Assembly: GCF_000426245.1 (NCBI RefSeq)
Contig: NZ_AUEZ01000006.1
Coordinates: 30,538-94,537, forward strand
Length of the DNA: 64,000 nt
Reading direction: 5' to 3'
Source of the DNA: Bradyrhizobium sp. Ai1a-2
Lineage (GTDB): Bacteria > Pseudomonadota > Alphaproteobacteria > Rhizobiales > Xanthobacteraceae
This document shows, one piece after another, positions 25,750 through 34,272 of this stretch. Positions within the stretch are counted from its first letter, which is position 1. Each line of letters starts with the position of its first letter. The position numbers and the translations under genes were made by a program. The notes beneath the pieces are model-generated. The model had not been told where the DNA came from. It searched no databases and saw only the letters and a list, made by a program, of their open reading frames with translations.

Positions 25750-26130
25750 ATGAGGCGTTCGCAATTCACCGAAAACGAAATCCTGCATCTGCTTTACGAA
25801 GCAAGCGCCGGCGTCTCCGTTGCTGAAATCTGCAACACCGCCGGCGTGTCGGTGCGAACCTTCTACCGCTGGCGCCGCCGGTTCGGCGGTCTCAACGTGC
25901 CGGCCGTCCAGCAGATGAAGGAATTGACCGCCGAAAACGCAAGGCTGCGGAGCCTGGTCAGCAATCTGTTCGAGCGTTTGCGCGAACCCGCTGCCGATCC
26001 GCCGTCGGTTGCGATCGCTGCGGTGGGGGACGACAAAGCGCGCCGGCAGGAGCAGGCGATCCGCAGCGCGGCGAAAAAGTGCGGCGGCGCGGTGACCGGA
26101 CGCTTTGCGTCGGTCCGTGTCAATCCCTGA
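25750..26130 (+). CDS. Orphan IS3/IS911 OrfA-like HTH protein
   Basis: A 126-residue protein whose first 60 residues are a helix-turn-helix of the transposase-8 type: QFTENEILHLLYEASAGVSV, then AEICNTAGVSVRTFYRWRRRFGGL, followed by a leucine-zipper-like MKELTAENARLRSLVSNLFERL. This is the DNA-binding subunit layout of IS3-family elements. No OrfB integrase, terminal inverted repeat or programmed frameshift is present nearby, and the C-terminal 60 residues are not transposase-like (KKCGGAVTGRFASVRVNP). TTGGAGGGAGC precedes the ATG. It may be a transposase remnant or a domesticated DNA-binding protein; lying upstream of the ABC operon it could even be a regulator. Confidence 0.65.
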   Translation: MRRSQFTENEILHLLYEASAGVSVAEICNTAGVSVRTFYRWRRRFGGLNVPAVQQMKELTAENARLRSLVSNLFERLREPAADPPSVAIAAVGDDKARRQEQAIRSAAKKCGGAVTGRFASVRVNP

Positions 26131-26196
26131 TGGCGCAATCCCGCGACCGACAGGCGCTGGTTCTTGCGTCGTAAGGTGACGTTTCTTTGGGCGGCG

Positions 26197-26218
26197 ATAA
26201 TGTCAAAACTGACATTAT
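26197..26218. promoter_or_regulatory. Perfect 9-bp inverted repeat, candidate operator
   Basis: ATAATGTCA (26197-26205) and TGACATTAT (26210-26218) are perfect inverted repeats around the four bases AAAC. The half-site spacing of about one and a half helical turns and its place 226 bp before the substrate-binding protein gene suggest a dimeric repressor or activator site. Confidence 0.5.
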
Positions 26219-26298
26219 GGGATTCTGTGTGACGTCGAATTGCTCATCGTGCCTCTTTCTGAAGCAGCTAAATTACAAGCCGCGATCAGTCACGAGAT

Positions 26299-26325
26299 CA
26301 TTGTGTCACTGCGAGTGACGCAATG
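26299..26325. promoter_or_regulatory. 12-bp inverted repeat, candidate operator
   Basis: CATTGTGTCACT (26299-26310) and AGTGACGCAATG (26314-26325) are inverted repeats with 11 of 12 positions matching and a three-base centre. It lies 118 bp before the ABC operon start, downstream of the other inverted repeat. It shares the TGTCA/TGACA core with that repeat, so the same regulator may bind both. Confidence 0.5.
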
Positions 26326-26443
26326 AACTGTAGAGGCACGAACCGGGCAATCGCTGTCGTTTCTTTCAACTTGCTGCCCATTCATTCAGCGCACTAGTCT
26401 CCCGCGCATCACCGCCTTTTTGTTGTGCGAGGAGTCCTGAACC

Positions 26444-27481
26444 ATGACTGACCATCGCCGTTCGCTCTTCAGCCATTCCTTCAACCGCCGGCGTTTCCTG
26501 ACCAGCGCGGCGGCAATCGCGGGTGGGTTGGGCGCGTCGTCGCTGGTCGGTTCGCGCAGCGTGCGTGCTGCAACATTGAAGACCGTTCGTTTCAGCGAGG
26601 CCGTGCACAATCTCGGTTACATCAACCTCTATGTCGGCATGCACGCCGGCATCTTCAAAAAGAACGGCCTCGATATGCAGGTGAGCGCCGCCGGCGGCGA
26701 CACCCAGACCTTTGCGGCCGTGCTCGGCGGCTCGGCGGATTTCGCCATCGGCGATGCGACGATGGCGCAGATCTCGCGCGAAAACGGCGGCCCCGGCGTC
26801 GTGGTCGGCACGGTGGTGCAGCGCGCGCATTACTTCGGTGTGTCGAAGACGCTTCAGCCGATCACCGATCCGAAGGCCTTCAAGGGGCTGAAGATCGTCA
26901 CCTCGCCCGAGCCGAACACCAATTACAGCGTCGCCAAGCGGCTGCTCGAGAAGGCCGGCCTCAAGGTCGGCGTCGATGCCACAATCGTGCCGGTCAATCC
27001 CGGCACCGAGATCGCCGCCATGCTGGCGGGGCAGGCGGATATCGCCATCGCCTACCAGCCCAGCGTGGCCGCGGCCGAAGCGCAGGGCGCCAAGGTGGTG
27101 TTCGATTTCTCCAGCTATATCGGGCCGTTCTGCAACACCGGCATCATGGTGCTGCCAACCACGATCCAGAAGGACCCGGAGATGGTGCAGGCGCTGGTGA
27201 CCTCGTTCGAGGAGGCGTCGCGCAAGACCTACGCCGATCCCGCCTTCGCCAAGGAAGTCGCGCGCAAGGAGTTTCCGGATTTGCCGGGCGACGTCGTCGA
27301 CAAGGCGATCGATGCCGAGCTCAAATTCCTGATTCCGGCGCAGTCGGTCGTGACCAAGCAGGACCAGTGGCAGAACCTGATGGACATGCAGGTCTATCTC
27401 GGCAACGCCAAGGGCTCTGTACCGTTCGAGCAGATCATCGACAATTCCTTTGCCGATAAGGCGGTCGCCAGCCTCAAATGA
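26444..27481 (+). CDS. NMT1/TauA-type ABC substrate-binding protein, Tat signal
   Basis: A 345-residue periplasmic binding protein of the nitrate/sulfonate/thiamine-precursor group. The N-terminus carries a twin-arginine signal (NRRRFLTSAAAIAGGLGASS) with cleavage near VRAA. The mature protein opens LKTVRFSEAVHNLGYINLYVGMHAGIFKKNGL, then GGSADFAIGDATMAQ and KGLKIVTSPEPNTN, all typical of NMT1-like folds. The stop overlaps the ATPase start by 4 bp. With an acetamidase/formamidase gene at each end of the locus, uptake of a small amide, nitrile or related nitrogen compound is a reasonable guess, but the ligand cannot be read directly. Confidence 0.88.
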   Translation: MTDHRRSLFSHSFNRRRFLTSAAAIAGGLGASSLVGSRSVRAATLKTVRFSEAVHNLGYINLYVGMHAGIFKKNGLDMQVSAAGGDTQTFAAVLGGSADFAIGDATMAQISRENGGPGVVVGTVVQRAHYFGVSKTLQPITDPKAFKGLKIVTSPEPNTNYSVAKRLLEKAGLKVGVDATIVPVNPGTEIAAMLAGQADIAIAYQPSVAAAEAQGAKVVFDFSSYIGPFCNTGIMVLPTTIQKDPEMVQALVTSFEEASRKTYADPAFAKEVARKEFPDLPGDVVDKAIDAELKFLIPAQSVVTKQDQWQNLMDMQVYLGNAKGSVPFEQIIDNSFADKAVASLK

Positions 27482-28311
27482 CTGATGTCGGCAATGCAAA
27501 GACCGCCGGCGCTGCAAGCGCGGTAGCCGGCGGCGCCGTCGTTCCGCCGCTGGTCGTGGAACACGTCTCCAAGGGCTATGAGGTCAACGGCGAGATCGTG
27601 CCCGTGATCGGCGATCTCAGCCTGACACTGCGGGAAGGGGAGATCGTCAGCATTGTCGGGCCGTCCGGCTGCGGCAAGACCACGCTGCTCAACACGCTGT
27701 GCGGTCTGCTCAGTCCGGACTCCGGACGCATTCGCTGGCATGGCCGCGAGGTCACCGGCCAGCCGCAGAATGTCGGCTACATGCTGCAGAAGGACCTGCT
27801 GCTGCCGTGGCGGACCGCGCTCGACAACGCCATGCTCGGGCTCGAAATTCGCGGCGTCGCCGCCGCCGCCGAGGCCGAGGACCGCAGCCGCGCGATGCTC
27901 GATCAACTCGGCCTGCACGGCTTTGCCGACCACTATCCCTCGACGCTCTCGGGAGGCATGCGGCAGCGGGTGGCGCTCGCGCGCACGCTGGTGCACGAGC
28001 CTGATGTTCTGCTGCTCGACGAACCGTTCGCAGCGCTCGACTTCCAGAGCAAGCTCTTGATCGAGAATGATACCGCGTCGCTGGTCCGGCAAGGCAGGCG
28101 TTCGCTGCTGCTGATCACCCACGATATCGAGGAGGCGGTGTCGCTGGCGGATCGCGTCATCGTACTGTCGAAGCGGCCGACCCGCATCAAGGCCGTCTAC
28201 GACATCGCGCTCGGCGCCGAGCGTACCGACATGATCGGCCTGCGCCAGAGTCCCGAATTCAGCCACTATGTCCGGCGCATCTGGGCCGACCTCGACGTGG
28301 TGCTGCAATGA
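27478..28311 (+). CDS. ABC importer ATPase, NitT/TauT type
   Basis: A 277-residue ATPase of the nitrate/sulfonate/bicarbonate importer family. It shows Walker A GPSGCGKTT, Q-loop LQKDLLLPWRTALDN, signature LSGGMRQRVALARTL, Walker B VLLLDEPFAALD and switch histidine LLITHDIEEA. An N-terminal extension of about 25 residues, rich in Ala/Gly/Val, is slightly longer than usual. The gene overlaps its neighbours by 4 bp on both sides, so the transporter subunits are translationally coupled. Confidence 0.92.
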   Translation: MTDVGNAKTAGAASAVAGGAVVPPLVVEHVSKGYEVNGEIVPVIGDLSLTLREGEIVSIVGPSGCGKTTLLNTLCGLLSPDSGRIRWHGREVTGQPQNVGYMLQKDLLLPWRTALDNAMLGLEIRGVAAAAEAEDRSRAMLDQLGLHGFADHYPSTLSGGMRQRVALARTLVHEPDVLLLDEPFAALDFQSKLLIENDTASLVRQGRRSLLLITHDIEEAVSLADRVIVLSKRPTRIKAVYDIALGAERTDMIGLRQSPEFSHYVRRIWADLDVVLQ

Positions 28312-29159
28312 CCGCGGAGGTGGATGCCGGAATGGCTCGTTCGACGGGCGCCTCCACGCCAATCCCGGATACGGCCGCGCGACGGCGGCGGTGGAAGCGG
28401 CTGCGCGCGACCGCGCTCGTGCTGGCCACACAGGTCGCGATCCTGATCGCGTTCCTTGTCTTCTGGGGTCACATGACCTCGCGCAACAGCGCGGCCGCCT
28501 TCATGTTCGGTTCGCCCTCGGCGATCGGCGGATTCCTGCTTCAGATGGCGCGCGACGGCAGCCTGTGGCGCGACCTCTATGTGACCGGCAGTGAAACTCT
28601 GCTCGGATTCTTTGTCGGCAACCTGGTCGGCACGGTGATCGGCCTGTCGCTGTGGTATTCGCGATTCGTGTCCCGCGTCGTCGAGCCGTTCGTGATCGCG
28701 ATCGGCTCGATCCCGATCATCGCGCTGGCGCCGATCATCATCATCTGGTTCGGCACCGGGCTGATCTCGAAGGTCGCGATGTCGACGCTGTCGGTCGTCA
28801 TCGTCGCGCTCGTGACCTCCTACAAAGGCGCGCTCGGCGTCGATCCGGACCAGATCAATCTGATGCGGACGCTCGGCGCCTCCAAGTTCCAGGTCTTTCG
28901 CAAGCTGGTGGTGCCGGCTTCGCTGACGGACATCTTCGCGGGGCTGAAGCTCACGGTCGGCTTCGCCCTGATCGGCGCGATCGTCGGCGAGTTCATGTCG
29001 TCATCGGAAGGGCTGGGCCACGCCATCTTCAAGGCGGGCTCGCTCTACATCATTCCAAAGGTGTTCGCGGCACTGGTCGCCACCATCGCGCTGGCGCTGA
29101 TCCTGACCTTCATCGTCGGCAAGATCGAACGGCTGCTGATGCCGTGGCGGCGGCTATAA
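28308..29159 (+). CDS. ABC importer permease, NitT/TauT type
   Basis: A 283-residue inner-membrane permease. Six helices follow a basic N-terminal stretch (ARRRRWKRLRATALV). The coupling EAA motif for the ATPase reads LGASKFQVFRKLVVPASLTDIFAGLKL, here given as its key part LGASKFQVFRKLVVPAS. It completes a one-permease importer with the two genes before it. The stop TAA is directly followed by a REP element (29160), after which comes the second acetamidase/formamidase gene. Confidence 0.91.
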   Translation: MTAEVDAGMARSTGASTPIPDTAARRRRWKRLRATALVLATQVAILIAFLVFWGHMTSRNSAAAFMFGSPSAIGGFLLQMARDGSLWRDLYVTGSETLLGFFVGNLVGTVIGLSLWYSRFVSRVVEPFVIAIGSIPIIALAPIIIIWFGTGLISKVAMSTLSVVIVALVTSYKGALGVDPDQINLMRTLGASKFQVFRKLVVPASLTDIFAGLKLTVGFALIGAIVGEFMSSSEGLGHAIFKAGSLYIIPKVFAALVATIALALILTFIVGKIERLLMPWRRL

Positions 29160-29216
29160 GCATGATCCGGAAAAGTGGAAACCGGTTTTCCGAAAAGATC
29201 ATGCTCAAACAAAGAA
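29160..29216. repeat. REP element (GCATGATCC family)
   Basis: A compact palindromic unit, opening GCATGATCCGGAAAAGTGG and closing GATCATGCTCAAACAAAGAA, with a central ACCGGTTTTCC. The same unit occurs at 48597-48680. It begins one base after the permease stop codon and may modulate transcription into the downstream gene. Confidence 0.85.
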
Positions 29217-29247
29217 TCCTGCAACGGTCATTCAAGGCGGAGTGAAG

Positions 29248-30171
29248 ATGTCAAAGCGCATCACCAAGGAAAACAACATCAAATACGCGCTGTCCGGCGA
29301 CGAGCGCTTCATCGCCAGCGTCGAACCCGGCGAAACCTTCGTGGTGGAGTGCGCAATCAACGCCAATGACGGCACGATCCGTCATCTCGGCCAGCAATTG
29401 ACCGAGAAGGATGTCACTTTTCCATTCGTCAACGGTGCGACCGGGCCGATCGAGGTTCGCGGGTCGAAAGCCGGCGACATGTTGAAGGTCGAGATCGTCA
29501 AGATGGAGCTGGACCGGCTCGGCTTTACGGCATTGTGGCCCGGCATCGGCATGTTTCCCGACTGGGTTCGCCGCAAGGAATTCGGCATCCAGACCCGGGT
29601 GGTCGAGGTCAAGGACGGCCTTGTGCACTGGAACGAGCACCTCAAGCTGCCTGTCAAGCCGATGATCGGCGTGCTCGGCGTCGCGCCGGTTCACGGCGCG
29701 GTGCTCACGGTCGACAATGGTCCGCACGGCGGCAATCTCGACGTCCAGGAGATCACCAGCGGCAACACCGTGATGTTCCGCGTCAACAAGGACGGCACGC
29801 ATCTGTTCATGGGCGATTGCCATGCGATTCAGGGCGACGGCGAATGCAACGGGATGGGCGCGATCGAGATCGCGGCGACCTTGACGGTGAGGGTGTCGCT
29901 CGAGAAGGCGCCGCCGCGGCTGAACCATCCGCGGATCGAGACGCCGACGCATATCGGCACGCTCGGCTGCGCCCGGCCGCTCGAGGACGCGATGCGGATC
30001 GCGTTCGAGGAAATGGTCTACTGGCTGGAGGACGACTGGAAGATCCCGGCCGCCGAAGGCTACATGTTGCTCGGCCAGATCGCCGAAGCGCGCTGCACGC
30101 AGGTGGTCAATCCGAAATATACCTACATCTGCAAGGTCGATAAGAGCGTGTTGGCGCGATATTTCGGCTGA
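29248..30171 (+). CDS. Acetamidase/formamidase family protein (second copy)
   Basis: A 307-residue FmdA/AmdA-type amidase. Hallmarks are FVVECAINANDGTIR, the GATGPIEVRGSKAGDMLKVEI segment, DNGPHGGNLDVQEITSGNTV and the loop HLFMGDCHAIQGDGECNGMG, ending PAAEGYMLLGQIAEARCTQVV. I start at the ATG at 29248, preceded by GGCGGAG; a GTG six bases earlier is less likely. It is 88 bp after the ABC permease with a REP between, so it is likely the fourth gene of that operon, supplying hydrolysis of the imported compound to ammonia and an organic acid. Confidence 0.9.
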   Translation: MSKRITKENNIKYALSGDERFIASVEPGETFVVECAINANDGTIRHLGQQLTEKDVTFPFVNGATGPIEVRGSKAGDMLKVEIVKMELDRLGFTALWPGIGMFPDWVRRKEFGIQTRVVEVKDGLVHWNEHLKLPVKPMIGVLGVAPVHGAVLTVDNGPHGGNLDVQEITSGNTVMFRVNKDGTHLFMGDCHAIQGDGECNGMGAIEIAATLTVRVSLEKAPPRLNHPRIETPTHIGTLGCARPLEDAMRIAFEEMVYWLEDDWKIPAAEGYMLLGQIAEARCTQVVNPKYTYICKVDKSVLARYFG

Positions 30172-30269
30172 GCCCCCTGAACGCCGTCGGTGCGAAGGAC
30201 GCCCGGTTTCCGTACCCCAAAGTCCCGCGGGATTGATCGAGCGCAAAGCGGATCGGCGACAATCCGCTA

Positions 30270-30298
30270 GCTTTTCTCCAGCAACCATGGAGAAAAGC
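30270..30298 (+). promoter_or_regulatory. Perfect hairpin covering the ribosome site of a small ORF
   Basis: GCTTTTCTCCA (30270-30280) and TGGAGAAAAGC (30288-30298) are perfectly complementary over 11 bp around a seven-base loop. The right arm contains GGAG, the only ribosome site for the ATG at 30300, which follows two bases after the stem. As RNA this would block translation until opened. A transcription terminator is less likely because no T-run follows. Confidence 0.6.
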
Positions 30299-30299
30299 C

Positions 30300-30401
30300 A
30301 TGACACTCGACACCATCCTGGTCGTCATCGGCGTGACGGCGATGTTCGTGACGATCGCTGCGGCCATCGCCTGGGGCGACAAGCAGACCCGTAATCTCTG
30401 A
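30300..30401 (+). CDS. 33-residue single-helix membrane protein
   Basis: A very small gene encoding one membrane helix (TILVVIGVTAMFVTIAAAIAW) with a short charged tail ending DKQTRNL. GGAG stands seven bases before the ATG, within the stem of a perfect hairpin. The product resembles the small membrane proteins that tune transporters or oxidases, but no family is recognised. It lies between the amidase gene and the convergent regulator gene. Codon use is like its neighbours. Function unknown. Confidence 0.55.
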   Translation: MTLDTILVVIGVTAMFVTIAAAIAWGDKQTRNL

Positions 30402-30423
30402 GACCGCGCGGCGCCTGCCGCAT

Positions 30424-30972
30424 TCAGAATGTCGGCGGGGTGCAGGCGCTGATCACCTCGCAGGGCTTGCCGCCGACGCAGCGGAAGCGATGCGGGCGGC
30501 GGCTTTCGAAATAATAGGCGTCGCCGGGATTGAGGATGCGGCGCTCGTCATCGACGGTCACCTCGAGCTTGCCCGAGACCACGATGCCGCCTTCCTCGCC
30601 GTCATGCACCAGCGGTACGCGCCCGGTATCGCTGCCGGGCTCGTAGCGCTCCTTCAGTATTTGCAGGCTGCGGCCGAACAGGTTGTCGCCGATCTGGCGG
30701 TAGGAGATCGGCTTCTTGCCGATCTCGGTCAGTTCGTCGGAGCGATAGAACACCTTGCGGCGGCGCTCCGGCTCGAGCGCGAAGAATTCCGCCAGTCCCA
30801 TCGGAATTCCGTCGAGGATGCGCTTCAGCGCCCCCACGGACGGATTCATCTGGTTGGACTCGATCAGCGAGATCGTCGAATTGGTGACGCCGGACCGCTT
30901 GGCGAGTTCGCGCTGCGACAGCTTCTGCTGCGCGCGAATGAATCGCAGCCGGCCACCGATATCGACGCTCAT
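30424..30972 (-). CDS. Cupin-containing XRE family regulator, PuuR-like
   Basis: A 182-residue transcription factor. Residues 1-65 are an HTH_3 domain (RLRFIRAQQKLSQRELAKRSGVTNSTISLIE), and residues about 105-180 a small cupin barrel (VHDGEEGGIVVSGKLEVTVDDERRILNPGDAYYFESRRPHRFRC, key parts EEGGIVVSG and PGDAYYF). This is the PuuR layout, whose members repress polyamine or amino-acid catabolism. The ATG at 30972 is chosen to start at the domain edge; a frame continuing upstream lacks a ribosome site. It is divergent from the aminotransferase gene, 146 bp away, and is the obvious regulator of that gene and perhaps of the dehydrogenase. Confidence 0.87.
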   Translation of the reverse strand: MSVDIGGRLRFIRAQQKLSQRELAKRSGVTNSTISLIESNQMNPSVGALKRILDGIPMGLAEFFALEPERRRKVFYRSDELTEIGKKPISYRQIGDNLFGRSLQILKERYEPGSDTGRVPLVHDGEEGGIVVSGKLEVTVDDERRILNPGDAYYFESRRPHRFRCVGGKPCEVISACTPPTF

Positions 30973-31118
30973 GGGACAATCCCTGTTGCAGGTGTTGCGG
31001 ATCGCGCAAATATGCCGCGTTCGCCCCAATGAGATCAATGGGTTGCGGCGGCAAAGAAAAAGACTTGTTGCGCGTTTGAGAGCGTGTTCGGCTTGGTTTT
31101 CAGCAGTGGAGCGACGCC

Positions 31119-32447
31119 GTGACCGTTCATCAGATTCCGAACACCATCAAGCTTGATTCGTTCTGGATGCCGTTCACGGCCAACCGGCAGTTCAAGGAGA
31201 CGCCGCGGCTGTTCGCCTCCGCCGAGGGCATGTACTACACGAGCGTCGACGGGCGGAAGGTGATCGACGGCTCGGCCGGGCTTTGGTGCGTCAATGCCGG
31301 CCACGGCCGCAAGCAGATCGCCGCAGCGGTCGAGCGGCAATTGATGACGCTGGACTTCGCGCCGTCGTTCCAGATGGGCCATCCGATCGCGTTCGATTTC
31401 GCCGAACGCCTCGCCGCGCTCGCGCCCACGGGATTGGATCGCGTCTTCTTCACCAATTCGGGATCGGAATCGGTCGACACCGCGCTGAAGATCGCGCTCG
31501 CCTATCACCGCGCAGCTGGCCAGCCCACCCGCACGCGCCTGATCGGCCGCGAGCGCGGTTATCACGGCGTCGGCTTCGGCGGCATGTCGGTCGGCGGCAT
31601 GGTGGCCAACCGCCGCGCTTTCGCGACCCATCTGCCTGGTGTCGACCATATCCGCCACACCTATGACCTTGCCCGCAACGCCTTCTCCAAGGACCTGCCG
31701 GAATATGGCGCCGAACTCGCCGACGACGTCGAGCGGCTGGTGGCGCTGCACGGCGCCGAGACCATCGCCGCCGTCATCGTCGAGCCGGTGCCGGGCTCGA
31801 CTGCGGTGCTGCCGCCGCCGAAGGGCTATCTGCAGCGGCTGCGCGAATTGTGCGACAAGCACGGCATTCTGTTGATCTTCGACGAAGTCATCACCGGTTT
31901 CGGCCGGCTCGGCACGCCGTTCGCCTCGCAATTCTTCGGCGTAACACCCGATCTGATGACGACCGCAAAAGGCATCACCAATGGCACCGTTCCCTGCGGC
32001 GCGGTGTTCGCCAGCCGCAAGATCTACGACGGATTGATGACCGGGCCGGAAAGCCAGATCGAACTGTTCCACGGCTACACCTATTCCGCGCATCCGGTGG
32101 CCTGTGCCGCCGGCCTTGCGACGCTCGATATCTACAAGGACGAAGGCCTGCTGACGCGCGGCGCCTCGCTCGCTGACTACTGGCGCGACGCGCTGCATCA
32201 GCTCAAGGGCCTGCCGAACGTGATCGACATCCGCAATGTCGGCCTGATGGGCGCCATCGAAGTCGCTCCGCGCAAGGATGCGATCGGCGCACGCGGCTAT
32301 GATATGATGGTCGATTGTTTCAATCGCGGCTTATATCTTCGCCAGAGCGGCGACTCATTGGCGATGTCGCCGCCCCTTATCGTCGAGCGCAGCCATATCG
32401 ACGAGATGATGTCGATCCTCGGTGACGCCATCAAGCGAGTGGCCTGA
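31119..32447 (+). CDS. Omega-amino acid:pyruvate aminotransferase (class III)
   Basis: A 442-residue PLP enzyme that moves the amino group of an omega-amino acid such as beta-alanine, or of an amine, to pyruvate. Family features are [17 protein letters not shown] near the start, [15 protein letters not shown] (phosphate-binding), [38 protein letters not shown] and the PLP lysine Lys284 in TTAKGITNG. The start is a GTG. Length is normal. It is divergent from the cupin regulator and 68 bp before the D-amino-acid dehydrogenase on the same strand, suggesting a catabolic unit for unusual amino acids. Confidence 0.9.
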   Translation: MTVHQIPNTIKLDSFWMPFTANRQFKETPRLFASAEGMYYTSVDGRKVIDGSAGLWCVNAGHGRKQIAAAVERQLMTLDFAPSFQMGHPIAFDFAERLAALAPTGLDRVFFTNSGSESVDTALKIALAYHRAAGQPTRTRLIGRERGYHGVGFGGMSVGGMVANRRAFATHLPGVDHIRHTYDLARNAFSKDLPEYGAELADDVERLVALHGAETIAAVIVEPVPGSTAVLPPPKGYLQRLRELCDKHGILLIFDEVITGFGRLGTPFASQFFGVTPDLMTTAKGITNGTVPCGAVFASRKIYDGLMTGPESQIELFHGYTYSAHPVACAAGLATLDIYKDEGLLTRGASLADYWRDALHQLKGLPNVIDIRNVGLMGAIEVAPRKDAIGARGYDMMVDCFNRGLYLRQSGDSLAMSPPLIVERSHIDEMMSILGDAIKRVA

Positions 32448-32515
32448 CCCTTGCTCCAGCCGTTGCGGAGATTATTTGCAGCGGCAAGTCATGCCGCGGC
32501 GGGAGCCTGGAAAGC

Positions 32516-33781
32516 GTGAAAGTCATCATCCTCGGCAGTGGCGTCATCGGCGTCACGTCGGCCTACTATCTCGCGCGTGCCGGTCATGAAGTGACTGTCA
32601 TCGACCGGCAGCCAAAGCCGGCGCTCGAGACGTCCTTTGCGAATGCCGGCGAGGTCTCGCCCGGCTACTCTTCACCCTGGGCCGGCCCTGGCGTGCCGAT
32701 CAAGGCCATCAAATGGCTGTTGATGAAGCACGGTCCGCTGGTGGTGCGGCCGAAGCCCGATCCTGCGATGTGGATCTGGCTGTTGAAGATGCTGCGCAAT
32801 TGCACCGCGGAGCGCTACGCGGTCAACAAGAGCCGGATGATCCCGATCGCGGAATACAGCCGCGACTGCCTGCGCGCGTTGCGCGGCGAAATCGGCATCC
32901 ACTATGACGAGCGCTCCCGCGGCACGCTGCAATTGTTCCGCTACGCCGCCCAGCTCGACCACACCGCCGACGATATCGCGGTGCTCAAGCAATATGGCGT
33001 TCCGTTCGAGCTGCTCGATCGTGAGGGCTGCATTGCCGCCGAGCCGGCGCTCGCCGCCGTGAAGGACAAGATCGCGGGCGGGCTGCGGTTGCCGCAGGAT
33101 GAGACCGGCGATTGCCACATGTTCACACAGGCACTCGCGCTCGAAGCGGAAAAGCTTGGCGTGCGCTTTCAGTTCAACGTCAAGATCGACGGACTGATCG
33201 CGGATGCCTCGCACATCACCGGCGTTGCGACCAGCAATGGCGTGCTGCAGGCCGACGCCTATGTCGTCGGGCTCGGAAGCTGGTCACCGCGGCTGCTCAG
33301 GCCGCTCGGCATTTCGCTGCCGGTCTATCCCGTGAAAGGCTATTCGATCACGGTGCCGATCGTGGACGCCACCGGTGCGCCGGAATCGACTGTCATGGAC
33401 GAGAGCTACAAGGTCGCGATCACCCGGCTCGGCGACCGCATCCGCGTCGGCGGCACTGCGGAGATTTCAGGCTATTCCGACAAGCTCTATGCCGCGCGTC
33501 GCGCAACGCTTGATCATTCGCTGACGGATCTGTTTCCACGCGGCGGCGATCTCGCCAAGGCGACGTTCTGGAGCGGCTTGCGGCCGATGACGCCGGACGG
33601 ACCCCCGGTGATCGGTGCGACACGATATGGCAATCTCCATCTCAACACCGGCCACGGTACGCTCGGCTGGACCATGGCCTGCGGGTCGGGCAGGGTGCTG
33701 ACGGACCTGCTGTCCGGACGCAAGCCGGAGATCGATGTGAGCGAGCTGTCGATCGCGCGCTACGATCACCGGTTCGGTTGA
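32516..33781 (+). CDS. dadA: D-amino acid dehydrogenase (DadA-like)
   Basis: A 421-residue FAD enzyme that oxidises D-amino acids to keto acids and ammonia, passing electrons to the membrane quinone pool. The N-terminal dinucleotide motif is [19 protein letters not shown], followed by [21 protein letters not shown], typical of DadA. The C-terminus carries [26 protein letters not shown] and [18 protein letters not shown]. The start is a GTG preceded by GGGAGCC. Length is usual. It follows the aminotransferase and its product pyruvate or another keto acid could serve that enzyme. No alanine racemase is adjacent. Confidence 0.9.
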   Translation: MKVIILGSGVIGVTSAYYLARAGHEVTVIDRQPKPALETSFANAGEVSPGYSSPWAGPGVPIKAIKWLLMKHGPLVVRPKPDPAMWIWLLKMLRNCTAERYAVNKSRMIPIAEYSRDCLRALRGEIGIHYDERSRGTLQLFRYAAQLDHTADDIAVLKQYGVPFELLDREGCIAAEPALAAVKDKIAGGLRLPQDETGDCHMFTQALALEAEKLGVRFQFNVKIDGLIADASHITGVATSNGVLQADAYVVGLGSWSPRLLRPLGISLPVYPVKGYSITVPIVDATGAPESTVMDESYKVAITRLGDRIRVGGTAEISGYSDKLYAARRATLDHSLTDLFPRGGDLAKATFWSGLRPMTPDGPPVIGATRYGNLHLNTGHGTLGWTMACGSGRVLTDLLSGRKPEIDVSELSIARYDHRFG

Positions 33782-33797
33782 GTGAAGCGGGCGCGGA

Positions 33798-33947
33798 TCA
33801 ACCTCGCCCCGCTTGCGGGGAGAGGTCGAAATTCAAGCGAAGCTTGAATTTCGGGTGAGGGAGTCTCCACGAGTACATCTGTCGCCGTGTTCGCGGAGAG
33901 AGCCCATCACCCCAACCCTCTCCCCGTAAGAACGGTGAAAGGGAGAA
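33798..33947. repeat. Palindromic intergenic repeat, divergent copy
   Basis: Contains CCTCGCCCCGCTTGCGGGGA, an internal perfect palindrome around AATTCAAGCGAAGCTTGAATT, the GGGTGAGGGAGTCTCC element, GAGAGAGCCCATCACCCCAACC and a closing CTCTCCCCGTAAG. The order of elements matches the units at 46481 and 63302 but the sequence has drifted. Confidence 0.7.
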
Positions 33948-33987
33948 CTGCTGCCGTCGCAGCAGTCCGAAATGGTCATGCGCTAGC

Positions 33988-34271
33988 GCGCGATGAGATC
34001 AGGTCGAATTGCATCCGCGATCGCTGCTGGGCTTCCTCTCCCGCTTGCGGGGGAGACGAGCATAGCTCGCTCCGGGAGGGCTGGGGTGGGGGTCTCTCCG
34101 CGATTCACGCTGTCCGACCGCGTGGAGAGAGCCCTCACCCGGCGCTTGCGCCATAGCCGAAGCTTCGCTTCGGCGTTCTTAAGGACGGCCGCCATAGGCG
34201 GCCTACGCCTCTCCCGCAAGCGGGAGAGGTGAAACGCGTGGACGGGCCGATTCAACCAAAACGCATCATGC
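33988..34271. repeat. Long intergenic repeat, copy 2 (inverted relative to copy 1)
   Basis: Nearly identical to the reverse complement of 3531-3815. Matching landmarks are GATCAGGTCGAATTGCATCC at the left end and CGTGGACGGGCCGATTCAAC with AAAACGCATCATGC at the right end (a single substitution in that segment). The repeat ends two bases before the stop codon of the TetR gene. Confidence 0.9.
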
Positions 34272-34272
34272 G

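Larger units (their letters stand above)
26131..26443. other. Regulatory intergenic region before the ABC operon
   Basis: This 313-bp stretch has no gene. It holds two strong inverted repeats (26197-26218 and 26299-26325) annotated separately and is noticeably richer in A and T than its surroundings. The ABC importer start follows a TGTGCGAGGAGTC ribosome region. Confidence 0.6.
33782..34272. other. Repeat-filled gap of about 490 bp
   Basis: No gene is present between the dehydrogenase and the TetR regulator. The stretch is nearly all repeat: a divergent palindromic unit at 33798-33947 and the long repeat copy 2 at 33988-34271. Confidence 0.7.

Noticed and set aside
25750..26130. Complete IS3-family insertion sequence
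   Set aside because: No OrfB, no terminal inverted repeats and no target duplication were seen, so only the orphan OrfA-like gene is reported.
33798..34271. CRISPR array
   Set aside because: The repeated pieces are palindromic intergenic units without regularly spaced direct repeats and spacers, and no cas gene is near.
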